A stretch of 64,000 nucleotides of DNA from Nocardioides sp. Root240 (GTDB taxonomy: Bacteria > Actinomycetota > Actinomycetes > Propionibacteriales > Nocardioidaceae): positions 78,859 through 142,858 of the forward strand of contig NZ_LMIT01000011.1 of assembly GCF_001428825.1 (NCBI RefSeq), in the 5' to 3' direction. Shown in pieces: positions 25,068 through 33,495 of this stretch. Position 1 is the stretch's first letter. The number at the start of each line of letters is the position of its first letter. Position numbers and translations under genes: made by a program. The notes beneath the pieces were generated by a model. That model did no database searches. It was given only the letters and a program-made list of their open reading frames with translations, and had not been told where the DNA came from.

Positions 25068-28000
25068 TCAGCGCGCTCGGACCGAGTTGCTCTTGAGGAC
25101 CTTGGGCGCGTACCCGCTCCGGGTGATCGTGATTCGCAGTGACAACAGCTTGCCGCGATCCGTCCGGGTCACCTTGTAGGTCGCCGCGGTCCGGCCCGCG
25201 ATCGCCTTGGTGCCGCGGAACCACTGGTAGCGCACGGTGCCCCGGGGGACCACCTTCGTCGGTGCGAAGTTCGACCGCAGGGTCGAACCCGTGGTCGGCG
25301 TGCCGCGCAGGGCCAGCCTCGGGCCGGAATACTTGAACACCCGCAGGACCTGGGTGGTCGCGTGCGGCACGGACGGCATCGCCGAGGCGTTCCCGGCACC
25401 GTCCCGAGCGACGGCCACGAAGGCATACCGGTGTCCGATGGCTCCGGGATAGGTCGCCTTCCCACTGGCCGCAGCGCTCTTCCACAAGGCGTAGCTGCCG
25501 CCATCGACCGCGACGAAGACATCGATCTGCGTGATGCCGGACTGGCCGTCGGAACCGCCCCAGGTCACGGGGATGTTGGGGTTGGTCGTGGACTTGGGCA
25601 CACCTGACACGGCTGCCGTCGGAGCAACCCGGTCGATCCGGTTCGACCAGGTGTTGGTGGCGATCGGAGCGTTCAGATCGAAGACGATGTCGGCCTTCGC
25701 CGACACGGTCGTGCCACTCTGGACCGCCGCCGTGTAGCCGACGTCGAAGAACACCACGCCCTGCCCCTCGGTGCCGTCGTCGTTCGGCGGCAGGAACCCG
25801 AGGAGCGGGTCCTCCGGGAGGTCACCCGTCACCGGGTCGATGGTCTCGAGGAGCCAGGAGAGCTTTCCGGAGTCGTTCTTGGCCGCCGTGATGTGCAGCT
25901 GGAGCCCGTCGTCCGATACCAGGTCGAGGCTGTGATCCAGCTCGGTTGCGCCCTCGGCCGGCGTCCAGATCGTGGTGCCGAACTGCAGCGCGCCGAAGGT
26001 CAGCGACGACATGTCGAACTTCGTCGCGTCGAGCGTCGTGTCGACCTTCACCACCTGCGCTGGCGCTGAGGCGTCCTTGCTGTTCTCGAAGTAGATGGCG
26101 TAGTGCTGGCGGCCCTCACCACGGATCGCGTTGTTCGTCCCGCCACCGGCAGGCCCCACGATCTCGTTCGGATCCAGCGAGGTGACCCAGGAATTGCCGA
26201 GCGCGACGCCATCCTCGTAGCAGGTCTTGCCGAGCGTCCCGAGGCCCCAAGCTGTGCTCGCCACCTTGAGGACCGTCTTCGCCACCTTGGTCGGCGGGAA
26301 GAAGTCGGCGGCACAGTTGAGGCCGCTGAACACCGTCGAGACACCGAACTCGAGGACGTCGCCCCATCCGCCAAAGCTGAAAGGGCTTCCGTTCTCGGCC
26401 CAGTTCGTGACACCCGTCTCCACGACGTCGCGTACACCGCTGACGCACGCAGCTCCCGGGACCGCCTCGAACGCGGCATCGGTGAGCGCGTTGTAGGTGG
26501 CATTGGCGCACTGCACGCCAGGCGTGATCGCCGCGGCGCGGGCGACTCCACCCGTCGCGTTGGGATTGACCATGCACTGGCCCACGCTGGCCAGGAGGTC
26601 GTAGTTGGCCTGCACCGGCACGGTGACCCGGAAGGAGACGTCCACCCGACCACCGGCAGGCATCCGGTTGATGTAGAGGGGAATCCCCAAGGAGCCGTCC
26701 GCCGCAGTGAAGATGTCGTCGTCGCCCGGCGTGATGGTGGCCGGGACGGCCTCACCCGCGGCGTCGAGCCCGTACAGCGTGAACTGGGGTTCGATGGTGC
26801 TCCCCGCCGGGAACCCGCGCAGCACGATCGGGACCCCGATCCCGTCGACGTTGCCCGCATTGGTCACGGTCAAGCTCATCGTCTGGGGCCGCCCGGGCAC
26901 GAACCGTCCCAGTCCCGTGAGCGATGCAGTGACCTTCGGCTCGCCGGGCGCGGTCACCGTCACCGCGCTGGCGTAGGTCGCCTCCTCGCCGTCGGTTGAT
27001 GCCACCTTCACGTTCCACGATCCGACGCCTGCGGTCGAGAGGTCGAACAACACACGGATGGTCCGGCGGTCCGAGCTGACGTCGATGACCTGACCCGTGA
27101 GGACGGTTCCCAATCGGCTGAGGGTCACTGTCTGCGACCGGTCGAAGTTCTTGCCCTGGAGAGTGACCGTCACCGACGACGACTGACCGATCGTCTTGGG
27201 GTTGGCGCTGAGCACCGTCAGCTCGTCGGGGCCGCACGCAGGGTTGAGGCACTCGGCGGAGAGCTGATAACGACCGAGCGAGCTCGCATCGGCGATGACG
27301 TACGCCGTGTGCCGTCCCGTCGCCGCAGCCGTGCAGTCCAGGTCGACGTCCCAGTAGGCGGAGTCAACCGAACAGATCGCGCCACCGCTGGGGCCGAACA
27401 CCACCATCCCCGGGCTCTCCTGTCCGCTCAGGTCGCGCGGGCGGAAGCGGAGCTGGTCGCCCGTGGTGGCAGCGAACTCGTAGCACCGCACGTCGAGGTC
27501 CTCGACGACCTTGCCCGAGAGAGGCTCGAAGCCGTAGGCCACCGACGCAACGTTCAGGCACGAGCCGTCGTCCGTCGTGGGCCGCAGGACCCGGAAGGCG
27601 TAGGTCTCGGTGTCCTCGCTGGTGCTCGTCCACGACAGCCGGTACGGCGCGGGCCCGCTCAGCACACAGGCCTGGTCGGTGCCACACAGCTCGTCGCCGC
27701 GACCGTTGAGGACGACCCCGCGCACCGACCACGACGGGTGGGTCGCCGGCACGTAGACAGCGCCGGCGGTGCTGCCGAGGTCGTAGCAGACCGCCGCAGT
27801 GTCGGGCGCGAGAATCCCGGCTTGAGCAGGCTCCGCCGTCGACGAGGACGCGGCGCCGCAACCGATGCTCGATGCAGGATCCGTGATCCAGAACCGGTAG
27901 GCGGTCGTACCGACCGGGTCGACCGAGTGGGCGAGCATACGGAACGGCCCGACGCCGGTCAGCCGACACGTCGACCCGTGACCGACGTCGACCTGGCACA

Positions 28001-30149
28001 GCACGTCGCCGGCCTTGTTGACGACCTCGACGCGCGGCTGCCCCAGCTCCCCGGTCCGTGCGACGCGCACCCGGACATAGCTGCCCGACTCGGCGTTCAG
28101 CTGACGGCAGTCGATCTCACCCTCGGCGAGGGTCCCCTGCTCGGGCGTCGAGCTCCAGTCCACGCCGGTGATCGCCGCGCACGTGCCGCCGCCCGCCACC
28201 TGGGTCAGTCCCCAGGCGTAGCTGTTGTCGTAGCCATCGGGATCGCCCGAGACGACCACGCGATAGGCGGTCGTGCCACGCAGCGACACCGGCTGGTACT
28301 GGTACCACCACGAGGTGTACGACTGCCACGCCTGGGTCTTGCTGTCGGTGTCCCAGAGCTCGACGCGCGGGCTCCACTGGGTGCTGCCGAACCAGCTCGC
28401 CATCGCGTAGCTGCCTGCGGCCGCCGTCGTCACCGTGAAGCACTCGGCGCCCGAGCCGTCCGCGGCGCGTGTCGCCGACCCCGGCAACGCAGTACCCCAG
28501 GTCCCGAGGGCGACAGTGGCGCAGCCCTGTGCAGAGCTGATGTCGTTGAGGTGGACCCGGGCTGCGGCCGCGTCGCTCCACGACGGCGCTGCCAGGAGCC
28601 GGTACGGACCGGTTCCGCTGGTGATGCAGGAGTACACCGATCCGGTGCTGAAAGAGCAGAGGTTCACGCCGGCCGCGTTGTACAGGCGGAACCACGTCTC
28701 GCCCTCCGCACTGGTCCGCTGAGCTGCACTGCGCAGGGTACGGGCCGCTGCAGACGCGAACTCGACGCACCCGACGGCATCATCGGCCAGGTCGAAGGTC
28801 GCCGGCGCATCGTCCCAGTCGAGTCCGGGAAGCGTGGCACATCCAGCCTGCTGGGTGATGTCGTAGACCCCCAGCGCGACGCCGCCCGGGTAGCCGTCGG
28901 GGTCACCGCTCACGACGAACCGATAGGTGCGTGAGCCCCGCAGGGACAACTCGGTGAAGGCGATGTCGACCGACGTCTGGTGCAGCAGGTCGCCACTGCC
29001 GGACTCCCACACCTCGAGTCGACTGTTCCAGCGGTTGTCCGTCCGGCCAGCCCGCAACCCGTACGACGCAGCCCGGGTGGTGCTCAGGGCGTAGCACTCC
29101 GTGCCGCTCCCGTCCGCCGCACGATCGGCACGAGTGGGCAGCGCAGCGTTCCATGCCGCCAGGGTGATCGCCGTGCAGCCGGTGCTGCTCTCCGTGTCGG
29201 TCACCATGAGGTGGGCGTCGGTCGCCGCATCGCCCCAGTCCGAGGTGATCACCCGATACGGTCCGGCGCCGGAGGCGACACAGCGGCCCGGCATTGACCA
29301 GCGGTACAGATTGCAGACGACGTCGCCTGCAGCATTGAGGACGGTCGCGTAGCCGGCGTCCCCGGCGAGTCGGACCGCACGACCGGTCGGCACCGAGAAG
29401 GACTGGCAGTCGACTGCGCCGGCGGCGTTCTGGGTCGGGAACTCCGATGCCGCGCTCCAGCCGAGGCCGGGCACCGCGTCACAGCCGGTCGCAGCAGCGA
29501 CGGCGTAGTAACCGACCCGGTAGCCGCGTGGCTGGGCGCCCGGGTCGCCCGATACCTGTACCTGGTAGGTGGTGGACGCCTTGAGCTGGTAGAAGGCGCC
29601 ATAGCTTGCGTAGCCCGTCATGGCCCCGACCGGCTGGTCGGCCTCGAAGAGGCCGAAGCCGGGCGACCACGCATCGTCATCGGGAACCGCGCGGAACAAG
29701 TAGGTACCGAACGACCCCGTCGTGAACTCGAAGCACTCCGCACCCCCGACGCCTCGCTGCCCGACGGTGGTCGGTGCCGCACCCCACTGGACCGCCGCCA
29801 CGCTCGCACACGGTCCGTCGACTGCGGCGTGCTGGGTCACGCGCACCGGTTGCGGCGGAGCCTGCCGGGTCGAGTCGTCGGCCGGAGGCTGCGTCGGCTG
29901 GTCCGCCGACTCGGCGGAGACGTCGGTGACGGCGTCTCCGGGACCCGTTTCAGCCGGATCCGTGTCAGCCGGATCCGTGTCCCCCGGATCGCCGGTGGCG
30001 GAGGGGGCCGTGGTCGGCCCCTCTGGCTCCAACGCCCCGGCCACCTCGGGAAGGGCCAGACTCCCCACGGCGAGCAGAAGTCCCAGGATCACGAGCGTCA
30101 AGCGGCGCACAGCCGGCCCCCTTCGTCGGTGCAGGGGGAACGACGACAT
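25068..30149 (-). CDS. Very large secreted multidomain protein
   Basis: A 1693-residue exported protein. A signal peptide (about residues 15-40, LTLVILGLLLAVGSLALPEV) is followed by a Thr/Pro/Asp-rich linker with DPADTD repeats. Residues 110-1000 hold about ten tandem modules with the recurring pattern GCxxxxxxxW, a Cys pair and FxVSGDPDGYP; they resemble bacterial pre-peptidase C-terminal (PPC) domains. Then come an IPT/TIG-like domain (VTVTLQGKNFDRSQTVTLSR), a CARDB/DUF11-like domain (MSLTVTNAGNVDGIGVPIVL), a DUF7619-like domain beginning at DPNEIVGPAGG, an Ig-like segment (VAPTAAVSGVP) and a C-terminal repeat (YQWFRGTKAIAGRTAATYKV). It has no membrane anchor or sorting signal. It may act in adhesion or as a matrix protein; no enzyme motif is visible. 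It is a single-gene unit with its own terminator. Confidence 0.8.
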   Translation of the reverse strand: MSSFPLHRRRGPAVRRLTLVILGLLLAVGSLALPEVAGALEPEGPTTAPSATGDPGDTDPADTDPAETGPGDAVTDVSAESADQPTQPPADDSTRQAPPQPVRVTQHAAVDGPCASVAAVQWGAAPTTVGQRGVGGAECFEFTTGSFGTYLFRAVPDDDAWSPGFGLFEADQPVGAMTGYASYGAFYQLKASTTYQVQVSGDPGAQPRGYRVGYYAVAAATGCDAVPGLGWSAASEFPTQNAAGAVDCQSFSVPTGRAVRLAGDAGYATVLNAAGDVVCNLYRWSMPGRCVASGAGPYRVITSDWGDAATDAHLMVTDTESSTGCTAITLAAWNAALPTRADRAADGSGTECYALSTTRAASYGLRAGRTDNRWNSRLEVWESGSGDLLHQTSVDIAFTELSLRGSRTYRFVVSGDPDGYPGGVALGVYDITQQAGCATLPGLDWDDAPATFDLADDAVGCVEFASAAARTLRSAAQRTSAEGETWFRLYNAAGVNLCSFSTGSVYSCITSGTGPYRLLAAPSWSDAAAARVHLNDISSAQGCATVALGTWGTALPGSATRAADGSGAECFTVTTAAAGSYAMASWFGSTQWSPRVELWDTDSKTQAWQSYTSWWYQYQPVSLRGTTAYRVVVSGDPDGYDNSYAWGLTQVAGGGTCAAITGVDWSSTPEQGTLAEGEIDCRQLNAESGSYVRVRVARTGELGQPRVEVVNKAGDVLCQVDVGHGSTCRLTGVGPFRMLAHSVDPVGTTAYRFWITDPASSIGCGAASSSTAEPAQAGILAPDTAAVCYDLGSTAGAVYVPATHPSWSVRGVVLNGRGDELCGTDQACVLSGPAPYRLSWTSTSEDTETYAFRVLRPTTDDGSCLNVASVAYGFEPLSGKVVEDLDVRCYEFAATTGDQLRFRPRDLSGQESPGMVVFGPSGGAICSVDSAYWDVDLDCTAAATGRHTAYVIADASSLGRYQLSAECLNPACGPDELTVLSANPKTIGQSSSVTVTLQGKNFDRSQTVTLSRLGTVLTGQVIDVSSDRRTIRVLFDLSTAGVGSWNVKVASTDGEEATYASAVTVTAPGEPKVTASLTGLGRFVPGRPQTMSLTVTNAGNVDGIGVPIVLRGFPAGSTIEPQFTLYGLDAAGEAVPATITPGDDDIFTAADGSLGIPLYINRMPAGGRVDVSFRVTVPVQANYDLLASVGQCMVNPNATGGVARAAAITPGVQCANATYNALTDAAFEAVPGAACVSGVRDVVETGVTNWAENGSPFSFGGWGDVLEFGVSTVFSGLNCAADFFPPTKVAKTVLKVASTAWGLGTLGKTCYEDGVALGNSWVTSLDPNEIVGPAGGGTNNAIRGEGRQHYAIYFENSKDASAPAQVVKVDTTLDATKFDMSSLTFGALQFGTTIWTPAEGATELDHSLDLVSDDGLQLHITAAKNDSGKLSWLLETIDPVTGDLPEDPLLGFLPPNDDGTEGQGVVFFDVGYTAAVQSGTTVSAKADIVFDLNAPIATNTWSNRIDRVAPTAAVSGVPKSTTNPNIPVTWGGSDGQSGITQIDVFVAVDGGSYALWKSAAASGKATYPGAIGHRYAFVAVARDGAGNASAMPSVPHATTQVLRVFKYSGPRLALRGTPTTGSTLRSNFAPTKVVPRGTVRYQWFRGTKAIAGRTAATYKVTRTDRGKLLSLRITITRSGYAPKVLKSNSVRAR

Positions 30150-30292
30150 CCCCCACGATGTCCTACGACAGCGCAGGCTGGCAGTGACGAGCGGCCCGTG
30201 CCCCCCAAACTGTGATTTCTTTGCCGTCGTCCGGCGAAATCCCCTTCGCTGCTAGCCTTCGGCCGTCGAAACCGATGGTTGCGGGAGGCCAC

Positions 30293-30655
30293 ATGACGCG
30301 ACAGCTCGTCGTGAAAGTCACCTGCGGCGCGGACGAGCCCGAGCGCTGCAACCAGGGCTTCACGGTGGCCGCGACGGCAGCCGCGTCGGGGGTCACGGTC
30401 TCGCTCTGGCTGACCGGCGAGGCCGCCTGGCTCGCCGTGCCCGGCCGGGCCGCGGAGCTCGACCTGCCCCTCGCCACTCCGCTTCCGGACCTGATCGACG
30501 CCGTGCTCGCCACGGGCTCGGTGACGGTCTGCGGGCAGTGCGCGGCGCGGCGCTCACTGGAGGAGAAGGACCTGCTGGCCGGTGTACGGATCGCGGGGGC
30601 GTCGGCGTTCGTCGAGGAAGTGCTTCGCGACGACGCCCAGGCCCTGGTCTACTGA
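30293..30655 (+). CDS. DsrE-family protein
   Basis: A 120-residue protein beginning MTRQLVVKVTCGADEPERC. The pattern matches small DsrE/DsrF-like proteins, which in some bacteria pass sulfur between partners. A cysteine pair lies in SVTVCGQCAARRSL, near the usual active-site loop, and others are at C12 and C18. GGGAGG precedes the ATG at 30293. It sits seven bases upstream of an SGNH lipoprotein gene, which may share its transcript but has no clear functional link. Confidence 0.75.
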   Translation: MTRQLVVKVTCGADEPERCNQGFTVAATAAASGVTVSLWLTGEAAWLAVPGRAAELDLPLATPLPDLIDAVLATGSVTVCGQCAARRSLEEKDLLAGVRIAGASAFVEEVLRDDAQALVY

Positions 30656-30662
30656 GCGCGCC

Positions 30663-31538
30663 ATGACCCGTCTCGCGACCCGGTTCGTCGTCCTGAGCAC
30701 CGCCGGCCTGCTCCTCTCCGGCTGCCTCGTCTCCGGCAAGGACGACGACTCCCCCGACAAGCGGAACTACGTCGCCATGGGCGACTCCTACGCCGCCGCC
30801 CCCGGCGTCGGACGCGCCAACCCGCCGCTGGGCTGTCGCAAGTCGAAGGACAACTACCCCCACAAGCTCGCCGACGCGGCCGACCTCGACCTGACCGACG
30901 TCACCTGCTCCGGCGCGCCGACCGAGGCGGTCATGACTGCCTACAACGCGCTCGGGGACGAGGTCGCGCCGCAGATCGAGGCCGTCGACGAGGACACCGA
31001 CATCGTCACCATCGGCCTGGGCTTCAACGACCTCGGGCTGTCACTCAAGGTGTTCGTCGCGTGTGTCCAGGTCACCACGCGCAACCCGGGCGCGACCAGC
31101 CCGTGCACCGACGCCGACCGCAACCTCGGCGCGAACGGCACGCAGGCGATCCTCGACCAGGTCACCGACCGGCTGAAGGTCGTCGTCGAGGAGGTCACCG
31201 AGCGGGCACCCGACGCCCGGGTCTTCCTCGTCGGCTACCCCACGATCTTCCCGACCGGTGCGACCTGCCCGAACCTCGGCATGAACGCCGGGGACATGCC
31301 CCTGATGAACCACATCGTCAGCAGCCTCAACACGTCGCTGAAGGACGCCGCGGCGGCGTACGACGCGACGTACGTCGACCTCGCCACCCCCACCGTCGGC
31401 CACGACGTCTGCTCCGACGACCCGTGGGTGGCCGGGCTTCAGCCCGTCGGGGGCCGGAAGGCGATGTCCTGGCACCCCTACGAGGACGAGCAGGAGCTGG
31501 CGGCCGACACCCTGGCGAAGCTCATCGGCTCCGACTGA
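30663..31538 (+). CDS. SGNH/GDSL hydrolase lipoprotein
   Basis: A 291-residue lipoprotein. A signal peptide ends in the lipobox LLLSGC, so Cys at about residue 21 is lipidated. The hydrolase domain has block I ([12 protein letters not shown], catalytic Ser), block III (GLGFNDLG with Asn) and block V (SWHPYEDEQ with His). Secreted GDSL hydrolases of this kind act on esters of lipids or acylated polysaccharides; the substrate is not predictable. The stop overlaps the dtd start by one base (TGATG). Confidence 0.85.
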   Translation: MTRLATRFVVLSTAGLLLSGCLVSGKDDDSPDKRNYVAMGDSYAAAPGVGRANPPLGCRKSKDNYPHKLADAADLDLTDVTCSGAPTEAVMTAYNALGDEVAPQIEAVDEDTDIVTIGLGFNDLGLSLKVFVACVQVTTRNPGATSPCTDADRNLGANGTQAILDQVTDRLKVVVEEVTERAPDARVFLVGYPTIFPTGATCPNLGMNAGDMPLMNHIVSSLNTSLKDAAAAYDATYVDLATPTVGHDVCSDDPWVAGLQPVGGRKAMSWHPYEDEQELAADTLAKLIGSD

Positions 31539-31966
31539 TGCGGGCGGTCCTCCAGCGGGTGACCTCCGCGTCCGTGGTGGTCGACGGCGCGGTCGTCGGC
31601 GCCCTCGCCGCCCCCGGCCTGCTGGTCTACCTCGGCATCACGCACGAGGACGGGCCCGCCGAGGTGGCCTGGATGGCGCGCAAGATCCGCGACCTGCGCA
31701 TCCTCCCCGACGAGACCTCGGTCGCCGACAACGGCGCCCCGGTCCTGGTCGTCTCCCAGTTCACGCTGTACGGCGACGCGCGCAAGGGGCGCCGTCCCAC
31801 GTGGACCGCCGCCGCGCCCGGTCCCGTGAGCGAACCGCTCTACGACGCCGTCTGCGCGGCACTCGAGGAGGCCGGCACCCCCGTCGAGCGTGGGGTGTTC
31901 GGGGCGGACATGGCGGTCACGTCGGTCAACGACGGCCCGTTCACCGTGCTGCTGGAGACTCCCTGA
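31538..31966 (+). CDS. dtd: D-aminoacyl-tRNA deacylase
   Basis: A 142-residue proofreading enzyme that frees tRNA from D-amino acids and misloaded glycine. The N-terminus [17 protein letters not shown], the active-site loop [17 protein letters not shown] and the C-terminal cross-subunit motif [11 protein letters not shown] are typical of Dtd. Length is normal. It overlaps the lipoprotein gene stop and is followed by a long palindromic repeat, which may serve as its terminator. Confidence 0.95.
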   Translation: MRAVLQRVTSASVVVDGAVVGALAAPGLLVYLGITHEDGPAEVAWMARKIRDLRILPDETSVADNGAPVLVVSQFTLYGDARKGRRPTWTAAAPGPVSEPLYDAVCAALEEAGTPVERGVFGADMAVTSVNDGPFTVLLETP

Positions 31967-31971
31967 GTCGC

Positions 31972-32120
31972 AAGTCACCGACTTGCGGCGAGTTGAGCGT
32001 CACCAGATGGGTGCGCTGGCAAGGCGTCCGGCGCGACGGCAGTCTGGCCGACTGTCGAGCGTCGGCAACGCAGCCAGCGTGCCCAGATGGGGGCGCTCAG
32101 CCGCCGGAAGTCGGTGACTT
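31972..32120. repeat. 149-base imperfect palindromic repeat element
   Basis: The two ends (31972-32019 and 32074-32120) are reverse complements in about 39 of 47 positions, and pairing continues through most of the middle. Each end starts with its own small palindrome, AAGTC-ACC-GACTT. It lies between the convergent dtd and DUF4395 genes and forms the last codons and stop of the latter. It shares a core (GCGTTGC-N-GACGCTCGAC on the minus strand) with the element at 57648-57753. It looks like a dispersed repeat rather than a simple terminator. Confidence 0.75.
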
Positions 32121-32552
32121 GGGGCTCAGCCGCAGCCCCAGCAGGTACATCTCGCAGCCGAGGCAGAACGCGAACACCGCGTTGAGGAAGGCCGCCACGA
32201 TCGCGAAGCCCGCGAACACCTGGCCCAGCAGGACCGCGCCGGTGGCGAAGCCGATGGTGGCGACGACGGCGAACACCAGGCCGACGGCCTGTGCGAAGCG
32301 GGGCGGGGCCGGGTCCTCGAGGTGGTCGGGCGGCGTCAGGCGCGGCCGGACGACGGAACGGAAGAGCACGCCGGTCGGTGTCTTCTGGACGCCGAGGCCG
32401 GCGCCGATCGCGAAGAACACCGCCTGCACCCCGGTCAGCACGGCCGCCACACCCGGCCGAGCGTCGGACAGCAGCAGGGCCACGGCGAAGATCACGAAGG
32501 TGACCGCAGCCGTGAAGCGCGGGCCGCGCGGGTCGATGCCGGGGGTGCTCAT
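32097..32552 (-). CDS. DUF4395 family membrane protein
   Basis: A 151-residue protein with four hydrophobic segments and the family segment FCLGCEMYLLG near the C-terminus. DUF4395 proteins of actinobacteria are often encoded next to thioredoxin-like proteins, as here: its ATG overlaps the stop of the membrane-anchored thioredoxin gene (TGATG). The pair may handle disulfide transfer at the cell envelope, but this is an inference from context. The last nine residues (SPKSPTSGG) are encoded by the right end of the palindromic repeat, so the original C-terminus may have been different. Confidence 0.8.
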   Translation of the reverse strand: MSTPGIDPRGPRFTAAVTFVIFAVALLLSDARPGVAAVLTGVQAVFFAIGAGLGVQKTPTGVLFRSVVRPRLTPPDHLEDPAPPRFAQAVGLVFAVVATIGFATGAVLLGQVFAGFAIVAAFLNAVFAFCLGCEMYLLGLRLSPKSPTSGG

Positions 32553-33031
32553 CAGGACTCCTGGAGGTGGGGCAGGGCGGCGAGCACCTGCTCGCGACGG
32601 GGTGCGCCGGCCGCGCGGGTGACCTCGCGGCCGGAGCGGTCGAGGATCAACGTGGTCGGGGTACGACGGACGTCGAGCTGGCGCACGAGAGCGAGGTGCT
32701 CCTCGGCGTCGATCTCGAGGTGGGCCACGCCGTCGTGCCGGTCGGCGACGTCGGCGAGCACCACCCTGGTGGTGCGGCACGGGGCGCAGAAGGCGCTGGA
32801 GAACTGCACCAGCGTGGCCTGCTCGCCGAGCTCGGCGCCGGGCACGGCAGCGTTCACGCTCGCCCACGCGGACGGGTCCTCGACGGCGGGCGCGGGGGTT
32901 TCGTCAACCGCCGAGGGGGCGAAGCGGCCGTCGACACGGCGTCGGTACAGCCCGAACCCGGCCGCGGCGAACACGGCCAGGAGCAGGATCACGATTCCGG
33001 TCACGACGTTGTCCAACGGCTTCGGGCTCAC
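32552..33031 (-). CDS. Membrane-anchored thioredoxin-like protein
   Basis: A 159-residue protein. One transmembrane helix (residues 8-28) is followed by a thioredoxin fold outside the membrane with the active site SSAFCAPCRTTR and the cis-proline region RRTPTTLILD. The GTG at 33031 was chosen because it places the helix at the N-terminus; upstream in-frame sequence looks non-coding and includes the palindrome at 33102-33127. Linked to a DUF4395 gene, as is typical for TlpA-like proteins in actinobacteria. Probably a thiol-disulfide exchange protein; its partner is unknown. Confidence 0.8.
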   Translation of the reverse strand: MSPKPLDNVVTGIVILLLAVFAAAGFGLYRRRVDGRFAPSAVDETPAPAVEDPSAWASVNAAVPGAELGEQATLVQFSSAFCAPCRTTRVVLADVADRHDGVAHLEIDAEEHLALVRQLDVRRTPTTLILDRSGREVTRAAGAPRREQVLAALPHLQES

Positions 33032-33101
33032 CCCTATTCCGATTCGGCGCGTATTCGGCCAGACCACGACGTCCACGGCGTGGGCCGCGATCTCCAGGCG
33101 T

Positions 33102-33127
33102 GGGCATCCGTCATCTGACGGATGCCC
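33102..33127. other. Perfect 12-base palindrome in a divergent promoter region
   Basis: GGGCATCCGTCA, a 2-base spacer TC, and the complementary arm TGACGGATGCCC. It lies between two divergent genes (thioredoxin-like on the minus strand and the BMC front operon on the plus strand), so a terminator role is unlikely unless an upstream transcript enters. It may be a protein-binding site. Confidence 0.6.
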
Positions 33128-33190
33128 GGCGCTCCGGGGGCGCTGAGTTCGGGCACGTGACCCGATACCCGGCGTGATCTGGCACACATA

Positions 33191-33219
33191 GTTTCGGGTC
33201 ATCTCGGTCAGACCGAAAC
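33191..33219. promoter_or_regulatory. Probable GntR operator before the BMC front operon
   Basis: TCGGTCAGACCGA (33204-33216) is a palindrome with 6-base arms around one base; its right half is also part of a wider repeat, GTTTCGG-N15-CCGAAAC (33191-33219). It lies 15 bases upstream of the first gene. The core GGTC-N-GACC recurs before the aminotransferase/permease pair and before the gntR gene. Confidence 0.65.
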
Positions 33220-33231
33220 CTGGAGGACCTC

Positions 33232-33495
33232 ATGACAAGCGCCATCCGAGCGATGTCGTCACGAACCAAGATGACGATCTTCTGGCTGCTGTTCGGCAGC
33301 AGCATCGTGCTCGCCGTGTTCCCGCCGCTGTACCTGGCGGGCAGCGGCATCGACACCCCGATCCTCGGTGTGCCGTTCAGCGTCGCCTACTGGATCTTCG
33401 ACGCCCTGCTCGCCACCGGCGCGGTGTGGCTGCTCTGGATCTTCGAGAACATCCGCGGCGAGGTGGGCGAGGAGCCCGAGGAGGTGGCGGCCTGA
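33232..33495 (+). CDS. DUF3311 small membrane protein (symporter partner)
   Basis: An 87-residue protein with two transmembrane helices (residues 15-37 and 48-72) and an acidic end (GEVGEEPEEVAA). The pattern FPPLYLAGSG, then LGVPFSVAYW, is that of DUF3311, small proteins usually encoded just before sodium/solute symporters. GGAGG lies six bases before the ATG. Its stop overlaps the symporter start (TGATG). It probably forms a two-part transporter with it. First gene of the front operon, directly behind the GGTCAGACC palindrome. Confidence 0.8.
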   Translation: MTSAIRAMSSRTKMTIFWLLFGSSIVLAVFPPLYLAGSGIDTPILGVPFSVAYWIFDALLATGAVWLLWIFENIRGEVGEEPEEVAA

